Numbered from the stretch's first letter, positions 18,025-27,630 are shown. The stretch is 64,000 nt of DNA from Glaciimonas sp. PAMC28666 (GCF_016917355.1 NZ_CP070304.1:1178001-1242000), one strand, 5' to 3'. Numbers and translations: made by a program. The notes: generated from the letters alone by a model not told the origin.

Positions 18025-18052
18025 AAATTAAATTGCAAGCAATTTAATTTGC
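18025..18052. promoter_or_regulatory. Probable OhrR autoregulatory operator
   Basis: A perfect inverted repeat with 12-nt arms (AAATTAAATTGC and GCAATTTAATTT, 18025-18050) and a 2-nt spacer lies 23 nt upstream of the ohrR start. The AT-rich palindrome is of the type bound by MarR/OhrR dimers and recurs in degenerate form before ohr. Confidence 0.75.
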
Positions 18053-18253
18053 AATTTTCATCCAAGGAAAAACATTTTGAGCGCCTATTAATGAAACAAG
18101 GCGTTCAGTGACAGCACGCAATACCCTCTACTCAAAACTCAATACAGTGACAGCAATCTACCAACGACCAGAAATTCCGCGTCCGAAGCATGCATTCGAA
18201 TCACGCTCCTTCTAGGTTATCTGGCTCCGATCGATTGCTGCCACCGTAAAGGG

Positions 18254-19843
18254 TTAGATACTCATATTCCCAAGTGTACTCGCGCGATAGGCCGCCACAA
18301 AGGTATCGAAATCGCCGGTTTGGGTGCGCTCGATTTGCTCTTGCTCATCCAATGATTTCGCCGCCATCGCCGTAAAGTAAGCGTGCTCTTCCGCACTTGG
18401 CGGATGTGCACGGAATTGCGCGGCATGAACGTTACTTTGACGCAGTGCAAATTGCGCGAAGGTTTCGTTATGCTCCGACAATGCCGCCAATACCTTCGCA
18501 GAAGGGGTCAGTTCAGGGGCATGCAATTTTCGACGCTGCTGCTCTACGGCATCGCCGTGCTGGTGATCATCACGCTGCGCGTCCAGCAAGGTTGCGGCAG
18601 CGGAAATTTTTTCCAGTAGGGCTAAACCCCATGCTTGCAACGCTATCGGTGCGCCATTGAGTTGCAGCTCCAGACCGGGACGCCGACCTTCTTTAACCGC
18701 CTTGGAAAAATTACTGACGTTTTCGACGCTTTCTTCGTCACTGGTACACGGACTTTCATCAAGCGCACAGAAAAGTAGGAAAGCATCGAGAAAACGCCCA
18801 GTTTCCAGGCTGATTCCAGTCGGTTCAAACGGATCGATGTCCATGCACCGCACTTCGATGTACTGCACCCCACGTGCCGACAAAGCCTGAATTGGCCGCT
18901 CACCGCTGTTGATCACGCGCTTAGGGCGAATGGTCGAGTAGTACTCGTTTTCGATCTGTAATATGTTGGTATTAATCTGTATCCACTCGCCATCAAGATG
19001 GGTGCCAATGGCGGCATAAGGGGGATACGACTGACTGACCGCCTGTGACAGACTTTTGATATAGCTATCAAGATTGTTGTAATGCGGCGTTAAGTTTGCC
19101 TGGGCCTTGCTCTGGTAACCGAGATCGCTCATACGCAAACTGGTTGCATATGGCAAATATAGCGTGTCGTCATCAAGCGTTTCAAGCTTGTGTTCCTGAC
19201 CGGCTAAAAAGTTTTTGGACAACGCTGGCGATGCGCCAAACAAATACATTAACAACCAGCTGTAACGGCGAAAATTGCGTATTAATGCAATGTAACCGTC
19301 GGACTGAAACGATTTGGTCGTGCAGGTCGCTTGCCCCGCTTCCAGTTGCAGCACGGACCAGATATCGTCCGCTAACGAATAATTATAGTGAATACCTGCA
19401 ATACATTGCATGCGCTTGCCATAGCGTAACGCCAGGCCGCGCCGATAGACGTGCTTAAGCGTACCGATATGCGAGGTACCGTACCAGGCAATAGGGATTT
19501 GCTCTTCGTCCGGCAACTCACAAGGCATGGAGTCGCTCCAGAGCATTTCATCCCCTAACTTGGAATACGCAAAGCGATGAATAGACTCGAGCTCGGTCAT
19601 CACGACCGCAACATCGTTCTCCGGCGGGGTAATGAACTCTAATAACGACTCCGAATAATCCGTCGTGATCTGCGGTTGCGTCAACGCTGAACCTAACGAC
19701 CGGGGATGCGGTGTAAGGGCTAACTTACCTTCTGGACTGACACGCAATGTTTCACGCTCTATCCCGCGCAACCCTTTGCCGAGCAAAGCGCGATGCTGTT
19801 CTTGTCCAAGTAAAGCCAGACGGCGGGTGTAATAATTTGTCAA
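18254..19843 (-). CDS. gshA: Glutamate-cysteine ligase GshA
   Basis: Catalyses the ATP-dependent joining of Glu and Cys, the first and rate-limiting step of glutathione synthesis. The 529-aa protein is of the proteobacterial type 1 family. It has the ATP and glutamate-site segments [17 protein letters not shown] and [15 protein letters not shown] near the N-terminus, [10 protein letters not shown] in the middle and [14 protein letters not shown] in the second half. Its length fits the E. coli-type enzyme (518 aa). It lies next to the ohr/ohrR thiol-stress genes and divergently from folD. No terminator was recognised after it. Confidence 0.95.
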   Translation of the reverse strand: MTNYYTRRLALLGQEQHRALLGKGLRGIERETLRVSPEGKLALTPHPRSLGSALTQPQITTDYSESLLEFITPPENDVAVVMTELESIHRFAYSKLGDEMLWSDSMPCELPDEEQIPIAWYGTSHIGTLKHVYRRGLALRYGKRMQCIAGIHYNYSLADDIWSVLQLEAGQATCTTKSFQSDGYIALIRNFRRYSWLLMYLFGASPALSKNFLAGQEHKLETLDDDTLYLPYATSLRMSDLGYQSKAQANLTPHYNNLDSYIKSLSQAVSQSYPPYAAIGTHLDGEWIQINTNILQIENEYYSTIRPKRVINSGERPIQALSARGVQYIEVRCMDIDPFEPTGISLETGRFLDAFLLFCALDESPCTSDEESVENVSNFSKAVKEGRRPGLELQLNGAPIALQAWGLALLEKISAAATLLDAQRDDHQHGDAVEQQRRKLHAPELTPSAKVLAALSEHNETFAQFALRQSNVHAAQFRAHPPSAEEHAYFTAMAAKSLDEQEQIERTQTGDFDTFVAAYRASTLGNMSI

Positions 19844-20202
19844 TTCAGTATCCTTTTAATTGTGCCTTACCGTCTATTTTTTTATATGCGGCGATGGTTA
19901 TCAGGTGATTCATCGAGTAGCTGAATCAGGCCCAAAAGTCCCCTAGTACGCGAGAATAGCCGAAAATCAAAAAGTGCGTCGGATGCGTTAAATGCAGCGA
20001 ACTTACGCAATCAACCATCAATGCCGGTTCTTCAAGCATTTGCCTGGATGAAAGTTAATCCACTTTACGCCGCCAGGATGAAAACTGTCGAATTGAGACA
20101 TATATATACTGAAGCTATATGGCAGCAAAGTCACCTACCGCTCTCTCTACCGCACACGAACCTTTATAATCTTGTTTTAATTCGCTTTTACACCGACCTA
20201 CT
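19844..20202. other. Divergent promoter region of gshA and folD
   Basis: A 359-bp gap between divergent genes with no convincing coding region. It should hold both promoters. Only the folD side shows a readable candidate. Confidence 0.4.
20093..20121 (+). promoter_or_regulatory. Candidate promoter of folD-prlC
   Basis: TTGAGA at 20093-20098 and TATATG at 20116-20121 with a 17-nt spacer form the best sigma-70 match before folD. It is inferred from motif match only. Confidence 0.3.
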
Positions 20203-21048
20203 ATGCCAGCTCAAATCATTGACGGAACCCTACTTTCACAACAATTGCGGGCCGAGGTTGCCACTCGCGCCGCTGCGCTTACGGCGCTTGGCAAACAGCC
20301 CGGACTCGCAGTCATCCTGGTAGGGGAAAGTCCGGCTTCACAAGTATACGTCCGTAATAAGGTTAAGGCCTGTGTAGACAATGGTCTTCATTCGGTATTG
20401 GAAAAATATGATGCCGATCTGAGCGAAGCTGACTTATTGGCGCGGATTGACGCACTGAACCACGACCCAAAAATCAACGGTATATTGGTTCAGTTACCCT
20501 TACCTGCGCATATTGATGCCAACAAGGTGATTGAAGCCATCGCCGCAGAAAAAGACGTCGACGGTTTTCACATCAGCAATGCCGGATTATTGATGACAGG
20601 AAAGCCACTATTCCGTCCGTGCACGCCTTACGGCGTCATGAAAATGCTGGAATCGATTGAGTACCCGGTGCGTGGAGCGCATGCGGTCATCGTAGGCGCG
20701 TCAAATATTGTCGGTAAGCCGCAATCAATGTTGCTCTTGCAAGCGGGTGCGACCGTCACCATTTGCAATTCCAAGACCCGCGATCTCGGTCACCACACGC
20801 GTCAGGCTGACATTCTTGTCGTTGCCACCGGCAAACGCAACATCGTCACGGCAGACATGGTTAAACCGGGTGCCGTCGTAATCGACGTCGGCATGAATCG
20901 CGATGACAATGGCAAACTGTGCGGCGATGTCGACTTTGCCAATGTCAAAGAAGTTGCGGGTTTTATCACCCCGGTGCCAGGCGGCGTCGGGCCGATGACC
21001 ATCACCATGTTGCTGGTCAATACGATTGAAGCCGCAGAAAGAAACTAA
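20203..21048 (+). CDS. folD: Bifunctional methylene-THF dehydrogenase/cyclohydrolase FolD
   Basis: Interconverts 5,10-methylene-THF and 10-formyl-THF in one-carbon metabolism, supplying purine and formyl-Met synthesis. The 281-aa protein has the conserved active-site segment [12 protein letters not shown] with Y49 and K53, the QLPLPAHID signature, and the NADP-binding Rossmann segment [12 protein letters not shown] followed by the C-terminal [14 protein letters not shown] motif. It is of standard length. The stop codon lies only 3 nt before the prlC start, so the two genes are almost certainly cotranscribed. Confidence 0.97.
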   Translation: MPAQIIDGTLLSQQLRAEVATRAAALTALGKQPGLAVILVGESPASQVYVRNKVKACVDNGLHSVLEKYDADLSEADLLARIDALNHDPKINGILVQLPLPAHIDANKVIEAIAAEKDVDGFHISNAGLLMTGKPLFRPCTPYGVMKMLESIEYPVRGAHAVIVGASNIVGKPQSMLLLQAGATVTICNSKTRDLGHHTRQADILVVATGKRNIVTADMVKPGAVVIDVGMNRDDNGKLCGDVDFANVKEVAGFITPVPGGVGPMTITMLLVNTIEAAERN

Positions 21049-21051
21049 TCC

Positions 21052-23154
21052 ATGACATCTCCTTCCGCAGCAGTCGCCATGCCAATGGCACCCCAAAATA
21101 ATCCCCTCCTGGATTTTTCCGGGCTCGCCCACTTCGATACGATCAAGGCAGAACACGTTACGCCAGCAATTGCTTATTTGCTCGAGCAGGCAAATATTGT
21201 CGTCACGCAACTGGAAGCGCCGCAGGCATCGGTAACATGGGAAACCTTTGTTACGCCGCTGGAAAACGCAACCGAAAACCTTGGGCGTGCCTGGGGTATC
21301 GTGGGGCATTTGAATGCAGTGATGGATAGCCCCGAGCTGCGTGCGGCGTACAACGACAATCAGCCAAAACTGATCGAGTTCTCAACGTCGCTGTCCCAAA
21401 ATCTGGCGTTATTCGACAAGTACAAAGCGCTCGAATCCAGCGCCGACTTTCCGACGCTTTCGGCAGCACGTCAGAAAATCATTAAAAATGCGGTCCGCGA
21501 TTTTCGTCTCGGCGGCGCCGAATTACCGGATGCCGACAAAGCCCGGTTCGCCGATATTCAGGAAAAGCACGGTGCCTTGACCACACGTTTTTCAGAAAAC
21601 GTGCTGGACGCCACCAATGATTACGCGCTGTTCGTACTCGATGAGGCTGAACTGGCCGGATTGCCGGACGATGTTAAACAAGCGGCCCGCGCAGCAGCAC
21701 AAAAGGATAGCAAGGATGGCTACAAATTTACGCTTCACTTCCCGTCCTATTTCCCGATACTCCAATATGCCGATAACCGCGTCCTGCGCGAAAGAATCTA
21801 TCGCGCGAACGCCACCAAAGCATCGGAACTGAGCGGCAAACCGGAATGGGACAATACGCAAAACATCGTTAGCATTCTCAAGTTGCGTAATGAAGAAGCG
21901 ACGCTGCTGGGCTTAAAGAATTTCGCCGAATTGTCGTTGGTGCCAAAGATGGCACAAACGCCTGAAGAAGTGATCGCATTCCTCGAAGACCTCGGTCAAC
22001 GTGCGCGTCCGTTCGCTGAAAAAGACCTGGCTGAATTGCGCGAGTTTGCCGGCACAGAGTTAGGCATTACGCCATTGGAAGCATGGGATAGTACGTATGC
22101 CTCCGAGAAATTACGTGAACAGCGCTACGCTTTTTCGGAGCAGGAAGTTAAGCAATATTTCCCGGAAACAAAAGTTGTTCAGGGATTGTTTGCCTTAGTG
22201 CAGAAGCTGTTTTCGGTTGAGATCAGCCTTGATCAAGCGCCGGTCTGGCATTCCGATGTGAAATTCTTCAAGATTGAAAAAGAAGGAAAATTGCTTGGGC
22301 AATTTTATCTTGATCTTTACGCACGCAGCGGCAAGCGGGGCGGCGCATGGATGGACGATGCGCGCGCACGCCGCAAGCTGGACCATGGCGCTGGCATTCA
22401 GACACCTATTGCCTATCTGACCTGTAATTTCTCTGCACCCGCGGTGGTTGACGGTGCTGCCAAGCCAGCACTGTTTACACATGATGAAGTCATCACGCTA
22501 TTTCATGAATTCGGCCACGGTTTGCACCACATGTTGACGCAGGTCGATGAAATCGGCGTCTCCGGTATCTCTGGCGTGGAATGGGACGCGGTTGAACTGC
22601 CTTCTCAGTTTATGGAAAATTTCTGCTGGGAATGGGACGTGCTACAAGAACTGACGGCCGAAGCGACATCCGGCCAACCATTACCGCGCGTACTGTTCGA
22701 CAAAATGACGGCAGCCAAGAACTTCCAGTCAGGCCTGCAAACCCTGCGTCAGGTAGAGTTCTCCCTGCTCGACATGCATCTTCACGACCAATATGATCCC
22801 TCGGGCGACCAGACGGTACAAGAACTGATTAATCAGGTCCGCGAGCAGATTGCCGTTTTCAGCCCTCCGGCGTTTAACCGCTTCCAACACTCGTTCTCTC
22901 ATATTTTTGCAGGCGGTTATGCTGCCGGCTATTACAGTTACAAGTGGGCTGAGGTGTTATCCGCGGACGCTTATAGCGCTTTTGAAGAACTCGCCAATGG
23001 CGGTAACGTGATATCGGCGGAAACGGGTAGCAAATTTCAACGTGAGATTTTGGCCGTTGGTGGCTCGCGTCCTGCTTTGGAATCATTCAAAGCCTTCCGC
23101 GGTCGCGAACCAAATATCGATGCGCTATTACGCCATAACGGTATGGCTGCATAA
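21052..23154 (+). CDS. prlC: Oligopeptidase A (M3 metallopeptidase)
   Basis: A cytoplasmic zinc oligopeptidase that degrades short peptides, including signal-peptide fragments. The 700-aa protein has the M3 zinc motif HEFGHGLHH (H485, E486, H489) with the third ligand Glu in the following SGVEWDAVELPSQF helix. The opening after residue 18, PLLDFSGLAHFDTIKAEHV, is typical of PrlC. The length matches E. coli PrlC (680 aa). The ribosome binding site is weak, consistent with translational coupling to folD just upstream. Confidence 0.95.
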   Translation: MTSPSAAVAMPMAPQNNPLLDFSGLAHFDTIKAEHVTPAIAYLLEQANIVVTQLEAPQASVTWETFVTPLENATENLGRAWGIVGHLNAVMDSPELRAAYNDNQPKLIEFSTSLSQNLALFDKYKALESSADFPTLSAARQKIIKNAVRDFRLGGAELPDADKARFADIQEKHGALTTRFSENVLDATNDYALFVLDEAELAGLPDDVKQAARAAAQKDSKDGYKFTLHFPSYFPILQYADNRVLRERIYRANATKASELSGKPEWDNTQNIVSILKLRNEEATLLGLKNFAELSLVPKMAQTPEEVIAFLEDLGQRARPFAEKDLAELREFAGTELGITPLEAWDSTYASEKLREQRYAFSEQEVKQYFPETKVVQGLFALVQKLFSVEISLDQAPVWHSDVKFFKIEKEGKLLGQFYLDLYARSGKRGGAWMDDARARRKLDHGAGIQTPIAYLTCNFSAPAVVDGAAKPALFTHDEVITLFHEFGHGLHHMLTQVDEIGVSGISGVEWDAVELPSQFMENFCWEWDVLQELTAEATSGQPLPRVLFDKMTAAKNFQSGLQTLRQVEFSLLDMHLHDQYDPSGDQTVQELINQVREQIAVFSPPAFNRFQHSFSHIFAGGYAAGYYSYKWAEVLSADAYSAFEELANGGNVISAETGSKFQREILAVGGSRPALESFKAFRGREPNIDALLRHNGMAA

Positions 23155-23246
23155 GTTGGCAGTTTTTGTTTGAGCGTTCACTGCTCACACCATGTGCGGG
23201 GGTCCTGCCAGATAGCCATGGATGAATGGCTAAAAATGGGCTCTCC
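23155..23246 (+). other. Structured 3' region after prlC
   Basis: This segment carries several hairpins in series: GAGC/GCTC at 23172-23186 and a perfect AGCCAT/ATGGCT stem at 23214-23231, directly followed by a strong terminator. It may be a structured 3' untranslated region or the body of a small RNA released from or initiated in it. I recognise no known RNA family. Confidence 0.35.
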
Positions 23247-23284
23247 AGGGAGGCCGCTGCTTGAATTGTGCTGCCTCCCTTTTA
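23247..23284 (+). terminator. Intrinsic terminator after prlC
   Basis: AGGGAGGC at 23247-23254 pairs perfectly with GCCTCCCT at 23273-23280 and is followed by TTT. It lies about 90 nt after the prlC stop. Confidence 0.75.
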
Positions 23285-23386
23285 TGGTTTTCCTTATGAC
23301 ATGTATTAACGCCTGACCCCGGGCATCACCGGTTTTTCTTATTTTTCTTTGTGGAAACTATTGGCATAATGCGTGAAGCGGTTCGC

Positions 23387-23406
23387 GGGCGGAAGGTCCC
23401 CCGCCC
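23387..23406. repeat. GC-rich hairpin upstream of the DUF4124 gene
   Basis: GGGCGG and CCGCCC form a 6-bp stem with an 8-nt loop in the gap before the next gene. It is followed by AAAA, not T, on the plus strand, so it is not a plus-strand terminator. The rest of 23285-23504 holds nothing recognisable. Confidence 0.4.
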
Positions 23407-23504
23407 AAAACGTGATATCCCGGCATACAATACGGACTACAACTGAATTGCAATGGCGCATCTATGTATTGGCAAAGCGGCAATTCTTCATACTAGGAAA
23501 ATAG

Positions 23505-24167
23505 ATGAAATTGGTGGCATCCTTGTTTTCAACGGCAGGTCTTACGGTTTGCCTGGTTGGTCTCGTTGGTCTCGTTAGTCTGTTAACGACCGCGGGCGCA
23601 CAGGCGCAACTTTATAAATCCATCGGTCCAGATGGGCACGTCACTTATAGCGATATTCCGCCCGCGTCTGGCAAAATCGTTGACTCAAAATCGCGCTCCA
23701 ATAATACTGATGGTGATGCGGACACAAGCGGCCTGTCGTATGAACTTGTCCAGGCACAAAAAAATAACCCGGTCACTTTATATACCTCCAGCAAATGTAT
23801 TCCCTGCGACGATGGCCGCAAATTATTGCGTACTCGTGGAATTCCATTTCGAGAAAAAACCATCACTACGAATAGTGACATCGCCCGCTTAAAGGAAGTT
23901 GCCGGAGAAAGCCAATTGCCGTTTCTGCAGATAGGCCGAAGCAAGGAAAGCGGTTTTGAAGCGGTTGCCTGGAACGCGGCTTTAAGTCTTGCCGGGTATC
24001 CACAAAACAACCAATTACCAAAAACGTATCAAAATGGCCAAAGCACGGCCGCCGCACCCCCTGGAAAAGCGAGTGCTGCTCCCGAAGGTGCACCCACCGC
24101 CAGCGAGCAACCCACGCCAACCTCACGACCCGCAACAGGCACTACGACGCCTGGATTTAGATTTTAA
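23505..24167 (+). CDS. Exported DUF4124-glutaredoxin fusion protein
   Basis: The 220-aa product has three parts. A signal peptide ends at TTAGAQA (about residue 34). A DUF4124 motif follows (LYKSIGPDGHVTYSDIPP). A glutaredoxin/thioredoxin-like domain occupies about residues 85-165, with the dithiol motif SSKCIPCDDGRKLLRTRGIPF and the cis-Pro segment SQLPFLQIG. The last 50 residues are Ala/Pro/Thr-rich and probably disordered. This is likely a periplasmic or envelope thiol protein; its partner is unknown. AGGAAAATAG precedes the ATG. holC begins 31 nt after its stop, so they may share a transcript. Confidence 0.85.
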   Translation: MKLVASLFSTAGLTVCLVGLVGLVSLLTTAGAQAQLYKSIGPDGHVTYSDIPPASGKIVDSKSRSNNTDGDADTSGLSYELVQAQKNNPVTLYTSSKCIPCDDGRKLLRTRGIPFREKTITTNSDIARLKEVAGESQLPFLQIGRSKESGFEAVAWNAALSLAGYPQNNQLPKTYQNGQSTAAAPPGKASAAPEGAPTASEQPTPTSRPATGTTTPGFRF

Positions 24168-24198
24168 GCCGCAGCCAGGACGCAAGACATCAAACACC

Positions 24199-24624
24199 AT
24201 GACGCAAATCGATTTCCACACTAACATTCCTGACAAGTTTTTATATACCTGCAGACTCGTACGCAAAGCGCGGGCGTCGCAATGTCAGATCGTGATATTA
24301 ACCAGTCACGCCGACGATCTCGCTACGCTGGATCGAACGTTATGGACCTTTTCCGAACAAGATTTTTTACCGCATGTGGCTGCAAACGATCCGCTGGCAC
24401 GGCAAACGCCCATCATTTTGACTTCCGATGAAACTATCGATTTACCGCATCATCAGGTATTAATTAATTTATCCGGTCATACCCCATCCCATTTTGCACG
24501 GTTCGAACGCATGTTCGAGATTGTCACTCTTAACGAGACCGACAAAAACGATAGCCGCGAACGTTACCGGTTCTATCAGCAACGTGGCTACCAGCTAAGC
24601 CATTCCATCGCCGCTAATGCGTAG
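24199..24624 (+). CDS. holC: DNA polymerase III chi subunit HolC
   Basis: Chi links the clamp loader to single-stranded-DNA-binding protein at the replication fork. The 141-aa protein shows the HolC pattern: IDFHTNIPDKFLYTCRLVRKA at the start, ILTSHADDLATLDRTLWTF in the centre, and the conserved LINLSG and RFERMFEIV segments. The open frame begins at 23989 inside the preceding gene; ATG 24199 is the family start, 31 nt after that gene. A DUF2486-type gene follows 39 nt later. Confidence 0.93.
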   Translation: MTQIDFHTNIPDKFLYTCRLVRKARASQCQIVILTSHADDLATLDRTLWTFSEQDFLPHVAANDPLARQTPIILTSDETIDLPHHQVLINLSGHTPSHFARFERMFEIVTLNETDKNDSRERYRFYQQRGYQLSHSIAANA

Positions 24625-24663
24625 CCTGCGCTCAGACGCTGGGTACAGGCACAAGGAAAATCC

Positions 24664-25113
24664 ATGAACAATAACGCGCTAGACGCTGGTATACCACTGT
24701 TGACTGAAATCATCGACGGGTGTGAGGATGACTTAAGTGCGGATGACGTAAGCGCGGATGCCACCGATACGAACAGTTGGTCCCAGAGCTTCACGCGCGA
24801 AATCCAGACACTTCATCGGAGCGACGAAAGTGAGCGACCGGCACTCCACGCAACGCGTCCGGCGGCAACATTAACCGACAGCGACAGGGAAAAAATTGCG
24901 CACGAATTACACGGGAAAATTTTAAGCCAGCTGCAAGATCGGATCGATTTTGTCATCGAGCAACGCGTGCGGGAAAGCTTGGCCGACGTCTTGCAAATTG
25001 CCGCGCAGGGACTCACTGAGCAAATCAAAACAGGCCTGCAATCGACTCTGAATGACGTTATTTCAAGCGCAGTGGCGGCTGAAATAGCTAATTTACAAAA
25101 AACAAAATTTTAA
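24664..25113 (+). CDS. DUF2486-type protein downstream of holC
   Basis: A 149-aa acidic cytoplasmic protein of unknown function. The near-N-terminal IPLLTEI motif is the family hallmark of DUF2486, which I know from Burkholderiales next to holC. The middle is rich in Asp/Ser and likely disordered. The C-terminal half is a long amphipathic helix region (LTDSDREKIAHELHGKIL onward), probably coiled coil. AAGGAAAATCC precedes the ATG. The context suggests a link to replication or chromosome upkeep, but this is inference. Confidence 0.75.
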   Translation: MNNNALDAGIPLLTEIIDGCEDDLSADDVSADATDTNSWSQSFTREIQTLHRSDESERPALHATRPAATLTDSDREKIAHELHGKILSQLQDRIDFVIEQRVRESLADVLQIAAQGLTEQIKTGLQSTLNDVISSAVAAEIANLQKTKF

Positions 25114-25251
25114 TACCTTAATTTTTCTTATTAATCAAAAATAGTAAATAAATGATTATATAGAAAAAAAATTACATCAAGATTGCGTACCTAAACAATC
25201 AAGAATTTCTTACAATACTGCCAATTGGTTTAGTCTATTCGGAGATTCTGT

Positions 25252-26568
25252 ATGAAAGTGATTGTATTAGGCGCCGGTATAATCGGCACATCTTCTGCCT
25301 GGTTCCTGAACAAGGAAGGGAATGACGTCACCGTCATTGACCGTCAAGGCGGTGCCGCACAAGAAACCAGCTTTGCTAATGGATGCCAGATTTCTGTTTC
25401 GCACGCTGAACCTTGGGCAAATCCGCAGGCACCATTGAAGGTGCTGAAATGGCTGGGCAAAGAAGATGCGCCATTGCTGTATCGCTTTCGCCCTGAATGG
25501 CTGCAATGGAAATGGGCGCTGAATTTTTTGCGTGAATGCACGCCGTCACGTACCGCTGCCAACATTCGCCAAATCGTCGCTATTTGTGAATATAGCCGCC
25601 AGACATTACTCTCGGTCCGTGCCGAAACCGGTATTGAATACGATCATCTGGTTCGTGGCATTCTGCACTTCTATACAGAACAAAAGGAATTCGACGACTC
25701 ATTGGCCGCTGCCAGGTTGATGCGCGATTTAGGATGCCCGCGCAACTCCATCAGCGCCGACGAGGTCGTCCGCATCGAGCCATCATTAGCACGCATACGC
25801 GATAAAATCGTGGGCGGTGACTACACCGACAATGATGAATCCGGCGACGTCTATAAGTTCACTACCGGACTCGCTGGCAAAGCGCAGGATGCTGGCGTGA
25901 AGTTTCAATTCAACACAACGGTGACTCGCTTGATCACTGAAGGACGCGGCGCTAACGCAAAAATTACCGGCGTCGAAATCATCAACGCTGACGGAAAGCA
26001 CCAGGTCCTGCACGCTGACGCGTTCGTGGTCGCGATGGGCAGCTTTTCCGAACAATTGTTGAAACCGCTCGGCATTAATTTGATGATTTATCCCGGCAAA
26101 GGCTATTCGGCCACCTATAAAATCACCAACCCGGACGCGGCACCTAGCGTGTCATTGACCGATGACGGCTATAAACTCGTGATATCCCGTCTCGGCGATC
26201 GTTTGCGGGTCGCCGGTACATGCGAATTAAACGGCTACACGAGAGAACTGAACACTACCCGTTGCGAGGCGATTACACGGCGGACCCGTGAGTTGTTTCC
26301 AGACGCCTGCGACTATGACAATCCCACCTATTGGACCGGCTTACGGCCCTTGACCCCGTCTAACGTTCCGTATATCGGCAAAAGCAAAATAAGCAATCTC
26401 TTCCTCAATACAGGTCACGGCACACTTGGCTGGACAATGGGATGCGGTTCAGGTCGTGCAATTGCAGAAATTATGTCGGGTCGGCAGCCCGAAATTGATT
26501 TTGCGTTTGCGGGATTGCCCCGTCGCAATCGACCAACGTCCCTGCAACCTCGCGAAGTGCAGGCCTGA
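25252..26568 (+). CDS. dadA: D-amino acid dehydrogenase DadA
   Basis: An FAD enzyme that oxidises D-amino acids (chiefly D-Ala) to 2-oxo acids at the inner membrane and feeds electrons to the quinone pool. The 438-aa protein has the N-terminal dinucleotide motif VLGAGIIGTSSAW, the QETSFANGCQIS segment that follows the FAD loop, and the DadA-typical C-terminal segments WTGLRPLTPSNVPYIG and NTGHGTLGWTMGCGSGR. GGAGATTCTGT precedes the ATG. An Lrp/AsnC regulator gene lies on the other side of the terminator; Lrp-family proteins control dad genes in other bacteria, but control here is not shown. Confidence 0.95.
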   Translation: MKVIVLGAGIIGTSSAWFLNKEGNDVTVIDRQGGAAQETSFANGCQISVSHAEPWANPQAPLKVLKWLGKEDAPLLYRFRPEWLQWKWALNFLRECTPSRTAANIRQIVAICEYSRQTLLSVRAETGIEYDHLVRGILHFYTEQKEFDDSLAAARLMRDLGCPRNSISADEVVRIEPSLARIRDKIVGGDYTDNDESGDVYKFTTGLAGKAQDAGVKFQFNTTVTRLITEGRGANAKITGVEIINADGKHQVLHADAFVVAMGSFSEQLLKPLGINLMIYPGKGYSATYKITNPDAAPSVSLTDDGYKLVISRLGDRLRVAGTCELNGYTRELNTTRCEAITRRTRELFPDACDYDNPTYWTGLRPLTPSNVPYIGKSKISNLFLNTGHGTLGWTMGCGSGRAIAEIMSGRQPEIDFAFAGLPRRNRPTSLQPREVQA

Positions 26569-26937
26569 TCTCGAAATTAGACTGACTTATTTTTCGCTAC
26601 GAAGATCGTTATAAGTTAGTGCATAACGCGCATTGAATTCGCCACATGCTGAAAAAAATTGGGTCGATTAAGGGCAGAAGAAACAAAAAACGAGTGATAT
26701 AGCTTGATGACACAAAGCAATAACGGCAGCGCGATGACCTAACGCAATGGCCCAACGCAATGACCCGACTTTAAGACGCAGCGTTTTTGAACGCCAATTT
26801 GAAAGGCCTGACCCGATTAAAGGGTTGGGCCTTTTCTTCGACATGGCCCAGAAATTGCGTTATAAGTCGTACGAGCAAGATTAAGCGCTATTAATGCACC
26901 TATATTGTCTCCATTTCGCATCATTTAAGGGCGATGG
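26569..26937. other. Gap between dadA and the Lrp gene
   Basis: No gene is visible. It holds a strong terminator (listed separately) and two copies of AACGCAATG at 26741-26749 and 26754-26762 with a 13-nt period. Confidence 0.4.
26803..26837 (+). terminator. Intrinsic terminator after dadA
   Basis: AAGGCC and ACCC pair with GGGT and GGCCTT around a 7-nt loop, then TTTTCTT. It lies 235 nt after dadA and just before the convergent Lrp gene, and could act in both directions. Confidence 0.8.
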
Positions 26938-27447
26938 CTATTTTGGTGCTCGCACTTCAATGGTGGCTGCCTTCTCATCGAACGCAACTCGAGTGACAAA
27001 TTTTGCGCGCTTCATAGGAAAGCGGGATTGGAAGTGACGCACATTGCCAGAACCTGAAATAACGCGCCTGACAAATTGATAGTACGCGTCCATGTCGATA
27101 ACATGGGCGACCAAAAAATAATCATAGTCGCCAGAAACGAAATAGCACTGCATTACTTCAACCTCTTTATTCATGCGTAATTCGAATTCCTGCATGTGTT
27201 CGTCGGATTGATTATTCAGAGAAATTTCGAGAAATGCCAGCATTCCGTAACCAAGCGCAAACGGATCGACCAGCGCCACGTCGGCGTTAATCACCCCCGC
27301 TTCACGTAGGTCACGGATGCGGCGTAGACAGGTTGGTTGTGAAATATGGGCTTTCTCGGCAAGCGTTCGGGTTGGGGTTTGATTGTCGCGCTGCAACAAG
27401 TTGAGTAACTTGCGATCGACCTTATCGAGGACATGTTGTTTGGTCAT
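26938..27447 (-). CDS. Lrp/AsnC-family transcriptional regulator
   Basis: A 169-aa feast/famine regulator. The N-terminal AsnC-type helix-turn-helix (DRKLLNLLQRDNQTPTRTLA, then HISQPTCLRRIRDLREAGVI) is followed by the RAM ligand-binding domain with the conserved GDYDYFLVAHVIDMDAYYQF segment. Such octameric regulators usually sense an amino acid. It is divergent from the branched-chain amino-acid binding protein gene with a 183-bp gap carrying an inverted repeat, and convergent with dadA. Control of either neighbour is plausible but inferred. Confidence 0.92.
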   Translation of the reverse strand: MTKQHVLDKVDRKLLNLLQRDNQTPTRTLAEKAHISQPTCLRRIRDLREAGVINADVALVDPFALGYGMLAFLEISLNNQSDEHMQEFELRMNKEVEVMQCYFVSGDYDYFLVAHVIDMDAYYQFVRRVISGSGNVRHFQSRFPMKRAKFVTRVAFDEKAATIEVRAPK

Positions 27448-27512
27448 ATGGGAAGTGTCAGGGATTCAAAAAAACGCATAAAACCTCTTTGCGAACTGTT
27501 TTTTATGATGTA

Positions 27513-27552
27513 CCGTTTGCATGTTCGCAGCAACCTAATAAGCTGCAAACGG
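27513..27552. promoter_or_regulatory. Inverted repeat between the Lrp and binding-protein genes
   Basis: Perfect 9-nt arms CCGTTTGCA (27513-27521) and TGCAAACGG (27544-27552) are separated by 22 nt, so their centres are 31 nt apart, about three helical turns. The site lies in the divergent intergenic region and is a candidate operator for the Lrp-family regulator. Confidence 0.5.
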
Positions 27553-27630
27553 AGGAACAAAGTTTTTGAGCGTCGGGTTATATTGCTTTGTAGTACTTAG
27601 TATCATTTTAAATCCTCAGGAGAGAAATTC

